64,000 nt of DNA from Pseudonocardia sp. T1-2H (GCF_038039215.1 NZ_JBBPCL010000001.1:4464001-4528000); one strand, 5' to 3'; counted from the stretch's first letter, positions 34,012 through 43,130 are shown. Notes: generated from the sequence alone by a model not told the origin. Numbers and translations are program-made.

Positions 34012-34871
34012 GTCTCCACCTGCCCACTCGCGACCACAGCGGATGGCGAGGCCGGAGCGGTCCGGCCGGGCTCGAGGGAGATCGCATACAGGGCGAACCC
34101 GCCATCCGTGCCCGATCCTACGGATTGCGGGCCCTCGAGGTCGGCGGTGACGTCGAAGGTTCCGACGGCCTTCGGCGGGGTGTTCGCGTCCGCGAGCCCC
34201 CAGAGGACGTAGATGCGGTCGCTCGCGTTCGCCGCGAGCCCCACCGTCATCACCTGACGCTCGGCCCCGTTGACCATCACGGCCGCGACCGGCTGCGTCT
34301 GGCCCTGCGGGGTGAGGAACGCGTGCCGGGTACCCGGCCGGTCGAACTGGCTGACCATGTCCACGATGCTCTGCGCCTGGACGGTCGTCTGGTCCCGTTC
34401 GCTGCGCAGCTGGGCCGCGTAGGTGCCCAGCCCGCCGATCCCGACGACGAGGGCGAGCGCCACCGCCGCGGCCGCCAGCTTCCGGCGGGGCGTCCGGAGC
34501 CATCCTCCGCCGCGCCTGCCCCGATCACGACCGGGGCCGCTCGACGGGGTGCGCCGGGGCGGAGCGATGGGCATCCGGTCCTCGGCCGTGTCGCGCGGAG
34601 GTTCGGCGGCCGCCGGGGTGGGTGTCACCTGCGGGGTCTGCGCCGCGGCGTCGAGGATGCGGTCGCGCAGCCCGGCGGGCGGGTCCACCTGCTCGACGGC
34701 CGCACCGAGCCCGAACAGGCTCTCCTCGGTCTCCCGGACGACCGTGCGGCAGATCGGGCAGGTGGGCAGGTGCCCGAGGACCTCGATCTCCTCGTCCGGC
34801 TCGAGCGCGTGCAGGACCCAGCCGACGGACTGCTCCGCCATCGGGCACTCACGGGTGTGCGAGGTGTTCAC
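34008..34871 (-). CDS. anti-sigma factor, RskA-type with zinc finger
   Basis: This 287-residue protein has an N-terminal zinc-binding anti-sigma motif (HLPTCPICRTVV near residue 34), a Pro/Arg-rich linker, one membrane helix (AAAAVALALVVGIGGLGTYA) near residue 140 and an extracytoplasmic RskA domain with APPRR and VMTVGLAANASDRIYVLWG. It should hold the upstream ECF sigma factor at the membrane until its outer domain is cleaved. The GTG start overlaps the sigma factor stop by 4 bp. Confidence 0.87.
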   Translation of the reverse strand: MNTSHTRECPMAEQSVGWVLHALEPDEEIEVLGHLPTCPICRTVVRETEESLFGLGAAVEQVDPPAGLRDRILDAAAQTPQVTPTPAAAEPPRDTAEDRMPIAPPRRTPSSGPGRDRGRRGGGWLRTPRRKLAAAAVALALVVGIGGLGTYAAQLRSERDQTTVQAQSIVDMVSQFDRPGTRHAFLTPQGQTQPVAAVMVNGAERQVMTVGLAANASDRIYVLWGLADANTPPKAVGTFDVTADLEGPQSVGSGTDGGFALYAISLEPGRTAPASPSAVVASGQVET

Positions 34872-35554
34872 CTGGCACCTCCGGAGATGTCTGGGGCGAA
34901 CTCGCCGACGAGCGGACCGAGGACGTTGCGCAGCCGGGAGAGGCCGGTGAACATCCGGGACTTGACGGTGCCGAGGGGGACGCCGGTCAACGCGGCCACC
35001 TCCCGTTGTGTGTAGCCGCCGTAGTAGGCGAGCGCGAGGGCCTGCCGCTGCTCGGCCGGCAGCCGGCCGAGCGCGTCCCGCACCTGCCCGGCGACGACGG
35101 AGCCGAGCGCGGCCTGGTCCGCGCCGGGCCCGGGCGGGGCCGACCAGTCCTCGCCGTCCTCGGCGGCGGGCACGGTGCGGCGACGGATCGTGCTCTCGCG
35201 CCGGACGGCGTCGACCGACTTGTGGTGGACGAGCGTCAGCAGCCAGGTCCCGAACGCGCCACGGGCGGGGTCGAACCTGCCGGGGTCCTTCCAGAAGGCG
35301 AGGAACACCTCCTGGACGACGTCCTCGGCGATCCCGTCGTCCGCGCAGATGCGGCGGGCCAGGGAGAAGGCCGGGCGACCGAACCGGTCGTAGACGTCTC
35401 CGAGGGCGGTCCGGTCGCCCTCGACGACGCGACGGACCAGTTGCTCGTCGGCCGGATCGTGCCGGCGGGTACTGCTCGGCCGGTTCGGACCCCGTTCGGA
35501 GCGATCCGAGGCGTCGGCCGGTTCGGCGACTTCGGCCACCAGCGGGATCCTCAC
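34868..35554 (-). CDS. ECF RNA polymerase sigma factor
   Basis: This 228-residue sigma-70 family protein has region 2 (DVYDRFGRPAFSLARRICAD, then EVFLAFWKDP) and region 4 (LPAEQRQALALAYYGGYTQR, then GVPLGTVKSRMFTGLSRLR). With the RskA-type partner encoded next to it, it belongs to the SigK/SigL-like ECF groups. The inducing signal is unknown. The N-terminal 35 residues look like an extension; an internal start is possible. Confidence 0.88.
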   Translation of the reverse strand: MRIPLVAEVAEPADASDRSERGPNRPSSTRRHDPADEQLVRRVVEGDRTALGDVYDRFGRPAFSLARRICADDGIAEDVVQEVFLAFWKDPGRFDPARGAFGTWLLTLVHHKSVDAVRRESTIRRRTVPAAEDGEDWSAPPGPGADQAALGSVVAGQVRDALGRLPAEQRQALALAYYGGYTQREVAALTGVPLGTVKSRMFTGLSRLRNVLGPLVGEFAPDISGGAR

Positions 35555-35803
35555 GTCTCTTCTTCGCTGCGGAGCAACGACCGGTTCAGCCTAGACGTCC
35601 TCCAGATATGTGGCTCACATTCCCGGGGGCCGTCCGGTCGTCCGCCCTGGTCGGCCCGGCGCGGGGTGGAACACACATGCACCCGTCCGGGTGACCGCCA
35701 CGCGTCCACCGGACTGAGTTCGTCCCCCGACCCGTCACATCTTCGCGACACGCTCGTTTTTCAGCACGACGGACCACGAAGGACCAGAAAGAGGGACTTG
35801 AGG

Positions 35804-36232
35804 ATGCGCGACGAGTTCATCTGCTCAACGGCGATGTTCGAACTGATCGCCCCCGACGCGCCGGTCGTGCCCGTCAAGGTGGAGCTTTCGTACTCCAGCC
35901 GGGACCCGTACGCGGTGCAGGCGTCGTTCCGGACGGGGCACGGCAGCGCGGTCGACTGGGTCTTCGCCCGGGACCTGCTCGCGGACGGCCTGCTCGGCCC
36001 GGCGGGCACCGGCGACGTGCGAGTGCAGCCGCTCCCCCATGACGAGACCCGGGTCGAGCTGGAGCTCACCTCCCCGTCCGGGCACGCGGTGTTCACCACG
36101 TGCGCCGCGACGCTGTCGGAGTTCCTGGAGCGCACCTTCGACGTCGTCCCCCCGACGACGGAGTACTCCTGGCTCGACTTCGACGACGCGCTGTCGACCC
36201 TGCTGGACGAGACCGACCGAGCCCGGGACTAA
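35804..36232 (+). CDS. SsgA-family sporulation/cell division regulator
   Basis: This 142-residue protein matches the SsgA/SsgB family: VPVKVELSYSSRDPYAVQAS, VDWVFARDLLADGL and LSEFLERTFDVVPP. SsgB in streptomycetes recruits FtsZ to future sporulation septa, and the family is limited to morphologically complex actinomycetes. The ATG at 35804 follows GAGGGACTTGAGG. It may be SsgB, but the subgroup is not proven. Confidence 0.9.
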   Translation: MRDEFICSTAMFELIAPDAPVVPVKVELSYSSRDPYAVQASFRTGHGSAVDWVFARDLLADGLLGPAGTGDVRVQPLPHDETRVELELTSPSGHAVFTTCAATLSEFLERTFDVVPPTTEYSWLDFDDALSTLLDETDRARD

Positions 36233-36398
36233 CCGGGCCGGGCCTGCCGACGGGCCGCTACGGCGGCCCGAAAGCGCAGGTCGGAGGGCGTTTTCGGGAC
36301 AACAGGGGGGCCGGTTTTGAACCCCCCGGAAGCCCTGCTAATGTTCTCCATGTCGCACCGAGCAGGTGCGGCCAGCACCGCGAAACACCGGTGCACAT

Positions 36399-36471
36399 GC
36401 GGACGTAGCGCAGCTGGTAGCGCATCACCTTGCCAAGGTGAGGGTCGCGGGTTCGAATCCCGTCGTCCGCT
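36399..36471 (+). tRNA. tRNA-Gly (GCC)
   Basis: Acceptor GCGGACG pairs with CGTCCGC; the anticodon loop TTGCCAA gives GCC; the T arm contains GGTTCGAATCC. No CCA is encoded. First of three tRNA genes in a row. Confidence 0.95.
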
Positions 36472-36540
36472 CGGAGGAAACCTTGTGCTTTCGCCTGGTC
36501 CTCCAGGCTCTGACTCCCCGAGACGCCATCCGGGGACTCG

Positions 36541-36612
36541 GGCGGAGTGGCCGAGTGGCTTAGGCAAGGGCCTGCAAAGCCCTGTACGCGGGTTCGATTC
36601 CCGCCTCCGCCT
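36541..36612 (+). tRNA. tRNA-Cys (GCA)
   Basis: Acceptor GGCGGAG pairs with CTCCGCC; the anticodon loop CTGCAAA in AGGGC/GCCCT gives GCA; the T arm contains GGTTCGATTCC. One base separates it from the next tRNA. Confidence 0.94.
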
Positions 36613-36613
36613 C

Positions 36614-36688
36614 GGGCGATTAGCTCAGTGGGAGAGCGCTTCCTTGACACGGAAGAGGTCACTGGTTCAATCCCAGTATCGCCCACCA
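36614..36688 (+). tRNA. tRNA-Val (GAC)
   Basis: Acceptor GGGCGAT pairs with ATCGCCC; the anticodon loop TTGACAC gives GAC; CCA is encoded at the 3' end. It is nearly identical to tRNA-Val(CAC) at 33478-33549 outside the anticodon arm and in inverted orientation. Confidence 0.95.
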
Positions 36689-36693
36689 GGTCA

Positions 36694-36725
36694 GGCCCCG
36701 TCCGCATCAGCGGACGGGGCCTTTT
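36694..36725 (+). terminator. Rho-independent terminator after the tRNA genes
   Basis: GGCCCCGTCCG and CGGACGGGGCC form a perfect 11-bp stem with a 6-base loop, followed by TTTT. It starts 6 bases after tRNA-Val. Confidence 0.9.
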
Positions 36726-36786
36726 GGCTTTCAGGGTGACTACCTGGGTGACTACGTCCCCGCAGTCGGGAAGATGAGGTCCATAG

Positions 36787-37130
36787 CTAGGGCGCGGTCC
36801 TCCAGTACCGGCCGCAGCTGGTGGCGATAGATCTGCTCGGTGACCGAACGAGATCACGGTCACACCACCCCGTGCCGGCGAGTGCGCGCACCGCGGCTTG
36901 CCGGATCCGATGCGAGGCCAACGCGGTCACGGCCCGCGCCGGCAACGCGAGCGTTCGGCGGGATCTCCGCGTCTTCGTGCCTCCGCCCGCGCGCACCGAT
37001 CTCCAGTAGCCTCTCCGCGTCGGCGAGCGTGAGGGCCTTGGACGGTCGGCCGTCCTGCCCCTTCGGGGCAGCACAGAGCAGGACGACGTTCCGCTTCACC
37101 TTGTCGCGCGCCTGCACCAAGGCGAACGCG
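36787..37130 (-). pseudogene. integrase remnant beside tRNA-Val
   Basis: Two minus-strand frames carry pieces of a phage-type integrase: RNVVLLCAAPKGQDGRPSKA and LTLADAERLLE in one, then WRSVRAGGGTKTRRSRRTLA and LPARAVTALASHR in another. The middle of the catalytic domain is missing. Its 3' side faces the tRNA-Val(GAC) gene, as expected of an element once inserted there. A hydrophobic stretch just upstream (to 37216) is of unknown origin. Confidence 0.65.
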
Positions 37131-37249
37131 GTACCCAGGACGAGGACGGTCGGGCCGGAGACATCGAACAGCTCGTATGCGAGCAGGCACGTCGCCACAC
37201 CGGCCACGGTCACCAACAGCGGCCTAGCCGGAGCAACCCGGGTGCCGGA

Positions 37250-37918
37250 TCAGGTTGGGGGCGGGGGCGTTCGGGGCAGCGGCTCGGTGCTGAAGTTGTC
37301 CGTCCACACGGCGCGGGTGCCTGCGTCGCCGACCCGGTAGCACTGGACGGTCGCCCCGACGCCTGCGGCGAGGGCCGCGACCATCGTGACACCGGCAACC
37401 ACGGTCGCCAGCGGGGAGCGGCGTCGGCCGGTGGGGGCCGTGGTCGCCCGGGTGAGCGTCTGGGTGTGTCCGGCGCCGGGCCCGGTCGTCGGCGGTCCGG
37501 GGTCCGCGCGAGCGGCGCCCTCGGCGCGAGCGGTGCCCTCGGCGCGGTCGGTGTGGTCGGTGTGGTCGTTGCCGGCGTCGGTGCGGTGGGAGGGCAGGAA
37601 GCGCTGGGCCCACACGGCGACGGCCACCACGAACAGCGCGATGGCCCAGGGCAGCATGCCGTCGCCAAGGTGGGCGTGCGCGCGTACCAGCGGCGTGATG
37701 GGAACCCGCCGGATCAGCCATTCCCCGGCGTTGATTGTCAGTTGCACGGCCCCGAGCGTGACCAGGGCGAGTATCGGGACCGCCACCCCGAGTCTGCGCC
37801 TGGCCGCCGGCCAGAACGCGGTGCCCACGACGAGCAGCGAGGTCAGGGGCACCAGCACGACCACCGCGTGCAGGAGCAGGACGTGGGCCGGTAGGCCGTT
37901 GATCTCGTACGGGATCAT
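37250..37918 (-). CDS. DUF2231 membrane protein
   Basis: This 222-residue protein has the DUF2231 start GLPAHVLLLHAVVVLVPLTS, then helices at about residues 45-65, 90-110 and 165-190. A charged, Thr/Asp/Ala-rich cytoplasmic loop with near repeats separates the last two. Members of this family are predicted to bind heme, but the function is unsettled. The ATG at 37918 is the family-like start. Confidence 0.78.
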   Translation of the reverse strand: MIPYEINGLPAHVLLLHAVVVLVPLTSLLVVGTAFWPAARRRLGVAVPILALVTLGAVQLTINAGEWLIRRVPITPLVRAHAHLGDGMLPWAIALFVVAVAVWAQRFLPSHRTDAGNDHTDHTDRAEGTARAEGAARADPGPPTTGPGAGHTQTLTRATTAPTGRRRSPLATVVAGVTMVAALAAGVGATVQCYRVGDAGTRAVWTDNFSTEPLPRTPPPPT

Positions 37919-38518
37919 GGTCGGATCTCCTGGGGTGTGAAGGTGAGGAGTTCGGCGTCGAGGATGTCCGGATCCCTCACCATGTGTGCATCAACGGGAA
38001 CGCGGTCACGGTCCTATGCGGCAGGCTCGATCGAGCTACCGGGCCGTGAGCGATCGGCCCGTGCGCACCCGCCTTGGATCACGGTCCGGCACCCCAGGGG
38101 ACGTCGGATCCGCGCTGCTCCCACCGCTATAGAACCCCGGCAGGCCGGCAACGATTCAGCGTGCAATGCCGGACCACCCGCCTGCGCGCTTCGACCCCCG
38201 AAGGACGCACAGGGACTGAAGCAGGGATACCGCGAACGCGAGGGATGCCACTCCGACCGAGCGACGCATGCCGCCTACAGAAGGCAAGCACGTCGATGCC
38301 TGTCTCGTCGCCCAGTGCTGGTCGTGCAGCTGGAAGGCGCGCCCCCTACCGATGGCCGCTTGACCACATGGGGTTCGGCCGCGGCCGGCTGGGTCCTCGG
38401 GAGACCGGGCAACTTGAGATTCCAAGATCATGCCCTGGAAGGATCGTCGCCCGCCGACAGCCCGGCGGGGCCATTGCATGTGCACGCCCTGTTTCCGGGG
38501 AACCACCCCGGCGGGTCA
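37919..38518. other. intergenic region, no gene recognised
   Basis: About 600 bp upstream of the DUF2231 gene show several open frames but none with a family match, clear ribosome site or consistent third-position GC pattern. It may include old remnants of the element inserted at tRNA-Val. Confidence 0.35.
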
Positions 38519-38842
38519 TCAGTGCGCCCCGCCCGTCTCCAGCGCCACGACGCCGGCGATCACCGCGACCAGCCCGGCGACCTGCACCCACGTCAGCGTC
38601 TCTCCCAGGAACGTCGCGCCGATCAGGGCGATGAGCGCCACACCGACGGCCGACCAGATCCCGTAGGCGACGCCGATCCCGAGTCCGCGCACCAGCACCT
38701 GCGACAGCATCGCGAACGCCGTGACGTAGCCCACGACCACCACGATCGACGGGACGAGCTTCGAGAACCCCTCGGAGAACCGCAACGCGACGGTCGCGGT
38801 CACCTCCGCGGCGATCGCGCCCGCCAGGAACATCCAGACCAC
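38519..38842 (-). CDS. SMR-family multidrug efflux protein
   Basis: This 107-residue, four-helix protein is a small multidrug resistance transporter of the EmrE/Mmr type. The essential Glu is in LAGAIAAEVTATVALRFSEG, and the family segments GIGVAYGIWSAVGVALIALI and FLGETLTWVQVAGL follow. It should export cationic drugs in exchange for protons as a dimer. I chose the GTG at 38842, with AGGAGGAG about 8 bases upstream. It is divergent from a MarR-type gene across a short region with an operator-like palindrome. Confidence 0.88.
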   Translation of the reverse strand: MVWMFLAGAIAAEVTATVALRFSEGFSKLVPSIVVVVGYVTAFAMLSQVLVRGLGIGVAYGIWSAVGVALIALIGATFLGETLTWVQVAGLVAVIAGVVALETGGAH

Positions 38843-38946
38843 GACTTCTCCTCCTCGACGGCCCGACTCCGTCCGGACGACTGTCGCAGAAGCCCCGCCC
38901 GGGCTGACCGGCGTCATCCCCTTTGTCCCGGCCGCCGGGGAAAGCG

Positions 38947-38964
38947 TCTGGACATCTGTCCAGA
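38947..38964. promoter_or_regulatory. 18-bp operator-like palindrome
   Basis: TCTGGACATCTGTCCAGA is a perfect 7-bp inverted repeat around a 4-base centre. It lies between the divergent SMR and MarR-type genes, 105 bp from the SMR start and 63 bp from the chosen regulator start. MarR dimers bind sites of this size, so it is a likely operator for one or both genes. Confidence 0.65.
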
Positions 38965-39026
38965 AAATTGGTGACATCGCCGCCATGGAGCCTCCCCTCT
39001 GCGGCGACGCGTTCTACGCTGCACCG

Positions 39027-39497
39027 ATGGCAGACACGCCGGGATCGAGCTTCACCGTCGAGGGACAGCTCTGTTTCGCCCTGCACTCGGCCTCACGCGC
39101 GATGACGGGGTGCTATCGGCCACTGCTCGAGGCCGTCGGGCTCACCTACAGCCAGTACTCCGTGATGCTGGTGCTGTGGGAGCACGGCACGGTCACGCTG
39201 GGCCGTCTCGGCGAGCAGCTGTACCTGGACAGCGGGACGCTGTCCCCGCTGCTCAAGCGCCTCGAGGCGCAGGGCGTGGTGACGCGGCGGCGGCGGCTGG
39301 ACGACGAGCGGATCGTCGAGATCCGCCTGACGACCGTGGGCGCGGAGCTCGAGGCGAAGGCCCAGGCGGTTCAGGGCCGGGTCGAGGAGGTCACCGGCCT
39401 GACGGCGCTCGAGCTCGCCACCCTGCGGGACGACCTGCAGCGCCTCGCCGCCCGGCTCCGGGCGGCGGAGATCGAGCCCGAGTCCGCGGCCGGCTGA
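39027..39497 (+). CDS. MarR-family regulator, OhrR-like
   Basis: This 156-residue winged-helix regulator has the helix-turn-helix and wing in LYLDSGTLSPLLKRLEAQG and VTRRRRLDDER. The N-terminal LCFALHSASRAM carries a cysteine where OhrR proteins have their peroxide-sensing residue. OhrR represses genes until organic hydroperoxide oxidises that cysteine. No ohr gene is adjacent; the divergent gene is an SMR exporter, which it may control. An alternative ATG at 38985 would add 14 residues. Confidence 0.85.
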   Translation: MADTPGSSFTVEGQLCFALHSASRAMTGCYRPLLEAVGLTYSQYSVMLVLWEHGTVTLGRLGEQLYLDSGTLSPLLKRLEAQGVVTRRRRLDDERIVEIRLTTVGAELEAKAQAVQGRVEEVTGLTALELATLRDDLQRLAARLRAAEIEPESAAG

Positions 39498-39519
39498 ACT
39501 CGCCGCCGCCCCCGCTCTC

Positions 39520-40680
39520 TCACTGCAGGGCGAGCGTGCGCAGAACCTGGCGCGCCGCGTCTCCCCCGGACTCCACGGCGAGCCGCACCGCCCCCGGGAC
39601 GTCCAGGTCGTTCAGCAACGCGCCGCGGACGGCGGCGACCGCGGCCACCGACCCGTTCCGCGTCCCGGCCGCGACGTAGAGCCCCTCCAGCAGCGCCTCG
39701 GCCTGTTCCAGGGCGTTCGGGGTGTAGTCCCAGGGCTGTGCCCACGCCCGATCCAGCAGCATCAGCCGGACGGCCGCGCCCGAGGACCCCCGCAGCAGGT
39801 CCCCGACGAGCACCAGGTTCCCCGTCGACTTCGCCATCTTGACGCCGTCCCGTCCGACAGTCCCGGCGCGGACCTCGCGCCGCACGAACGGGCCGCTCCC
39901 GGTGGCCGCGGACGCCATCGCGCCCTGGTAGGCGTGGTGCGGGAACTCCAGGTCCGCCCCGCCCACGAGCACGTCGACGACGCCGCCGAGCGTGGCCAGC
40001 GCCATCGCCGCGCACTCCGCGTGCCAGCCCGGTCGGCCGCGGCCCCAGGGGCTCGGCCACGCCGGGTCGCCCTCGCCGGAGGGCCGCCAGACCGGGACGT
40101 CGAAGGGGTCGTCGCGGAGGGGGTCGTCCGGCTGGTCGCCGTTCTCGGTGAGCAGGGCCAGCGCCGCGTCCCGGTCCCGGCCCTCGGCGACGCCCGCACC
40201 GCGGAAGTAGACGAACCCGTCGCGCTCGTAGGCCGCGCCGGCCGCGAGCAGGGCCATCGCGAGCCGGACGACGTGGGAGACGTGGTGCCGGGCGTGCGGC
40301 GCGTGGGTCGGCGGCCGGACGTGCAGGGCCGCCATGTCCCGGTCGAAGTGGAACTCCTGGGTCAGCCCGAACTCGTCGAACCGCCGGCCGCGCTCGGCGG
40401 CGGTGCGGGTGAGCACGTCGTCGACGTCGGTGACGTTGCGGGAGACGACCGTGTCCACCCCGGCCATCCGCATGACCCGCCCGACGACGTCCGCCCAGAC
40501 GAAGGTCGAGGCGTGCCCGAGGTGCGTGACGTCGTAGGGCGTGATGCCGCACACGTAGAGCCGGGCGGGGACGGTCAGCGGCAACGGCGTGCCGCCGAGG
40601 TGCAGGACCTCGCCCGGGTCCGTCACCGCGCCGGGACGGAAGCCGTGGTCGTCCGGGGAGAGGCCGAGGGAGGTCATCAT
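39520..40680 (-). CDS. MshC-like cysteine ligase (CysRS family)
   Basis: This 386-residue class I synthetase-fold protein has HLGHA for the HIGH motif and KMAKS for KMSKS. Zinc ligands are Cys in YVCGITPYD, Cys in GWHAECAAM and His in EFPHHAYQ. The Glu that is the fourth ligand in cysteinyl-tRNA synthetase is absent, as in MshC, and the tRNA anticodon domain is missing. MshC joins cysteine to GlcN-Ins in mycothiol synthesis. The sequence is not close to the textbook MshC, so it may be a paralog with another acceptor. The ATG at 40680 has AGAAGGA upstream. Confidence 0.72.
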   Translation of the reverse strand: MMTSLGLSPDDHGFRPGAVTDPGEVLHLGGTPLPLTVPARLYVCGITPYDVTHLGHASTFVWADVVGRVMRMAGVDTVVSRNVTDVDDVLTRTAAERGRRFDEFGLTQEFHFDRDMAALHVRPPTHAPHARHHVSHVVRLAMALLAAGAAYERDGFVYFRGAGVAEGRDRDAALALLTENGDQPDDPLRDDPFDVPVWRPSGEGDPAWPSPWGRGRPGWHAECAAMALATLGGVVDVLVGGADLEFPHHAYQGAMASAATGSGPFVRREVRAGTVGRDGVKMAKSTGNLVLVGDLLRGSSGAAVRLMLLDRAWAQPWDYTPNALEQAEALLEGLYVAAGTRNGSVAAVAAVRGALLNDLDVPGAVRLAVESGGDAARQVLRTLALQ

Positions 40681-40959
40681 GAGAATCATCCTTCTGGTTC
40701 GACGACCAGCCGCGCTACCGCCGCCGCCATCCGCCGCGAGCCGACGGCCGTCGGGTGGAAGGGGAAGGCGTCGTCGAGCCCCTTCAGATCCGGCCCCTGG
40801 TCCGTCGGCCCCTCCGTCGTCTCGCTCCTGTAGCGATCCAGCATGGGCAACGCGGGCGCGAAGGTCATTCGGGCGACCGTGCGACATGGCGATGAGAAGG
40901 CTCTCCACGACCGAGGCCGCGTCCCTGGTTCCGGGCCGCGGGCCTCGGGTGCGGCGGGG

Positions 40960-43008
40960 TCAGGCCGTCAGGTCGTAGACGGTCTGGCTGCCGACGGTCG
41001 TGGCGGTGAAGTTCGCCTCGACCCAGGCGGCGATCCGGCTGCTCGTGCCGTCCGCGCTGCCGCCGGGGCCGCCCTGGCCGCCACCGACGTAGTAGTGGAT
41101 CTGGCCGTTCGCGACGTACTGCTGGAACTGCTCGAGGGTCACGGCGGAGTCCGAGCCGCTCCAGCCTCCGAGGGACATGACGGCGGTGCCGGAGGCCAGC
41201 TCGAGGCCGGCGGCGGACTGGGAGGTGCCGACGGCCGCGGACCAGGTGGAGTCGGTGGCGCTGAGCAGGGCGGTCAGCTCCGCGCCGGCCTCGCCGCCCA
41301 TGCCGCCTCCGCCTCCCGGGAAACCGGCGGTCCGGTCGGTCCCGGCCGAATCCGCGGTCCCGGTCGTGGAGCCGGGAAGTGCCGGCGCGGTGCCACCGTC
41401 GGGGCGCTCGCCACCGTCACCCGTGCCGCCGGGACCGCCCGTGCCGCCCATCCCGGTGGACGTCGCGGTGGACGTCGCGCCGACCGACGGGATGCTGCCC
41501 GTGTGGGCGACCGACGCCGTGGCGACCGCGTACGCGCTGGTCCCGACCAGGCCGGTCAGCATCGCGGCGACCGTTCCGACCAGCAGGATCCTGCTGAGCC
41601 TGCGGGTGCCGGCCAGCAGGCCGACCACCCCGAGCACGGCCAGCCCGGCGACCATCCAGCGGACCCAGGCGTAGGACTCGGAGCTGCCCGCGAGGAGCAC
41701 GAAGGACCAGACCGCGGTGGCGGCGACCATCAGCGCGAGGGTCGCCCGCGCCAGGACCCGATCGCGGTGCCGCCACAGTTCGCGGCCGCCGATCGCCAGG
41801 GTCCCGGCGATCCCCGAGGCCAGCGCGACGGTGTAGTAGGGGTGCATCGTGCCGCTCATGTAGCTGAACACCAGGGCGGAGACCAGCATCCAGCCGCCCC
41901 AGAGGACGAGGCCGGCGCGGACCTTGTCGGTGCGCGGGGGGCGTCGGGTCAGCCACAGGCCCGCGACCAGCGCGATGAGCGCGGCCGGGAGCAGCCACGA
42001 GATCTCATGGCCGATCTCGCCGGTGAACATCCGGGTGATGCCGGTGGCGCCGCCGAAGGAGGTGTTGTCGCCGCCGCCACCGCCGTTGCCCCCGAGCAGC
42101 CGGCCCAGGCCGTTGTAGCCGAGGGCGAGCTCGAGCAGCGAGTTCGTGGTGGAGCCGCCGATGTACGGCCGGCTCGCCGCGGGCCAGATCTCGACGAGCG
42201 CGATGAACCAGCCGGCCGACACGACCATCGTGACGACCGCGCCGAGCAGTTGCAGGATCCGGGTCCGCAGCCGCGGGGTGCCCGCGATCAGGTAGACCAG
42301 GGCGAACGCCGGGACGACCAGCAGCGCCTGGCCCATCTTGGTGAGGAAGGCGAACCCGATCGCCATGCCGGCGAGCAGCAGCCACCGCGTCGACGAAGTG
42401 GTGGTCGTGGCGTCCACGGCCCGGGAGACGAAGTACGCGCCGGCCACCATCAGCAGGACCAGCAGCGCGTCCGGGTTGTCGAAACGGAACATCAGGACCG
42501 CGGCGGGGGTGAGCGCCAGCGCGGCGCCCGCGAGCAGGCCCGCACCGGGTCCGGCCGAGCGGCGGACGGTCGCGTCCAGCAACCCGACGGAGGCGACGCC
42601 CATCAGCGCCTGCGGCACCAGCAGGCTCCACGAGGAGAAGCCGAAGATCCGCGCGGACAGCGTCATCACCCACAGCGCCGCCGGCGGTTTGTCGACCGTG
42701 ATCGCGTTCCCGGAGTCCAGCGACCCGAACAGCCAGGCTTTCCAGGACTGCGTGCCGGCCTGGACGGCGGCGGCGTAGAAGTCGTTGGCGTAGCCGGAGG
42801 CCGAGAGGTTCCACAGGTAGAGGGCCGCAGTGCCGGCCAGCAGGACGGGCAGTGCCGGGCGTGCCCAGCGGGGCCGGTCGGACGGGCCGCGGAGCGGTGT
42901 CCCGGCCCGGCCGGGCCTCTCCGGCGGGCCGGAGTGTCGGCCGGGTGGGGCGCTCGCCTGCGCGTGGCGCGGCGCGGACGGCACCCGGGGCGGGGTCACG
43001 GTGCTCAC
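40960..43008 (-). CDS. family 39 glycosyltransferase, multi-pass membrane protein
   Basis: This 682-residue protein has an N-terminal cytoplasmic stretch, then about 11-12 membrane helices and a C-terminal outside domain. The PMT/ArnT-type first loop reads SGNAITVDKPPAALWVM, and the Asp there is the expected catalytic region. A Gly/Thr/Ala-rich linker of about 90 residues precedes the terminal domain (WSAAVGTSQSAAGLELASG). Such enzymes move a sugar from a polyprenyl-phosphate donor to protein or envelope acceptors. The GTG at 43008 has GGGAG upstream. Confidence 0.87.
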   Translation of the reverse strand: MSTVTPPRVPSAPRHAQASAPPGRHSGPPERPGRAGTPLRGPSDRPRWARPALPVLLAGTAALYLWNLSASGYANDFYAAAVQAGTQSWKAWLFGSLDSGNAITVDKPPAALWVMTLSARIFGFSSWSLLVPQALMGVASVGLLDATVRRSAGPGAGLLAGAALALTPAAVLMFRFDNPDALLVLLMVAGAYFVSRAVDATTTTSSTRWLLLAGMAIGFAFLTKMGQALLVVPAFALVYLIAGTPRLRTRILQLLGAVVTMVVSAGWFIALVEIWPAASRPYIGGSTTNSLLELALGYNGLGRLLGGNGGGGGDNTSFGGATGITRMFTGEIGHEISWLLPAALIALVAGLWLTRRPPRTDKVRAGLVLWGGWMLVSALVFSYMSGTMHPYYTVALASGIAGTLAIGGRELWRHRDRVLARATLALMVAATAVWSFVLLAGSSESYAWVRWMVAGLAVLGVVGLLAGTRRLSRILLVGTVAAMLTGLVGTSAYAVATASVAHTGSIPSVGATSTATSTGMGGTGGPGGTGDGGERPDGGTAPALPGSTTGTADSAGTDRTAGFPGGGGGMGGEAGAELTALLSATDSTWSAAVGTSQSAAGLELASGTAVMSLGGWSGSDSAVTLEQFQQYVANGQIHYYVGGGQGGPGGSADGTSSRIAAWVEANFTATTVGSQTVYDLTA

Positions 43009-43130
43009 GAAGGTCTCCCAGGGGGTGGTCGGGGGTTCCTCCGTACTGTCCGTTCCGGCCCTGGCCCGTCCTTGTGGCCCTGCTGTGCGACTCCTGTGCG
43101 GCCAATCCTGTGCGGGCGATCCTGTGCGTG

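Noticed and set aside
37937..38974. 345-codon plus-strand frame
   Set aside because: It covers an intergenic region and the antisense of the SMR gene, with no motif and Arg/Pro-rich composition.
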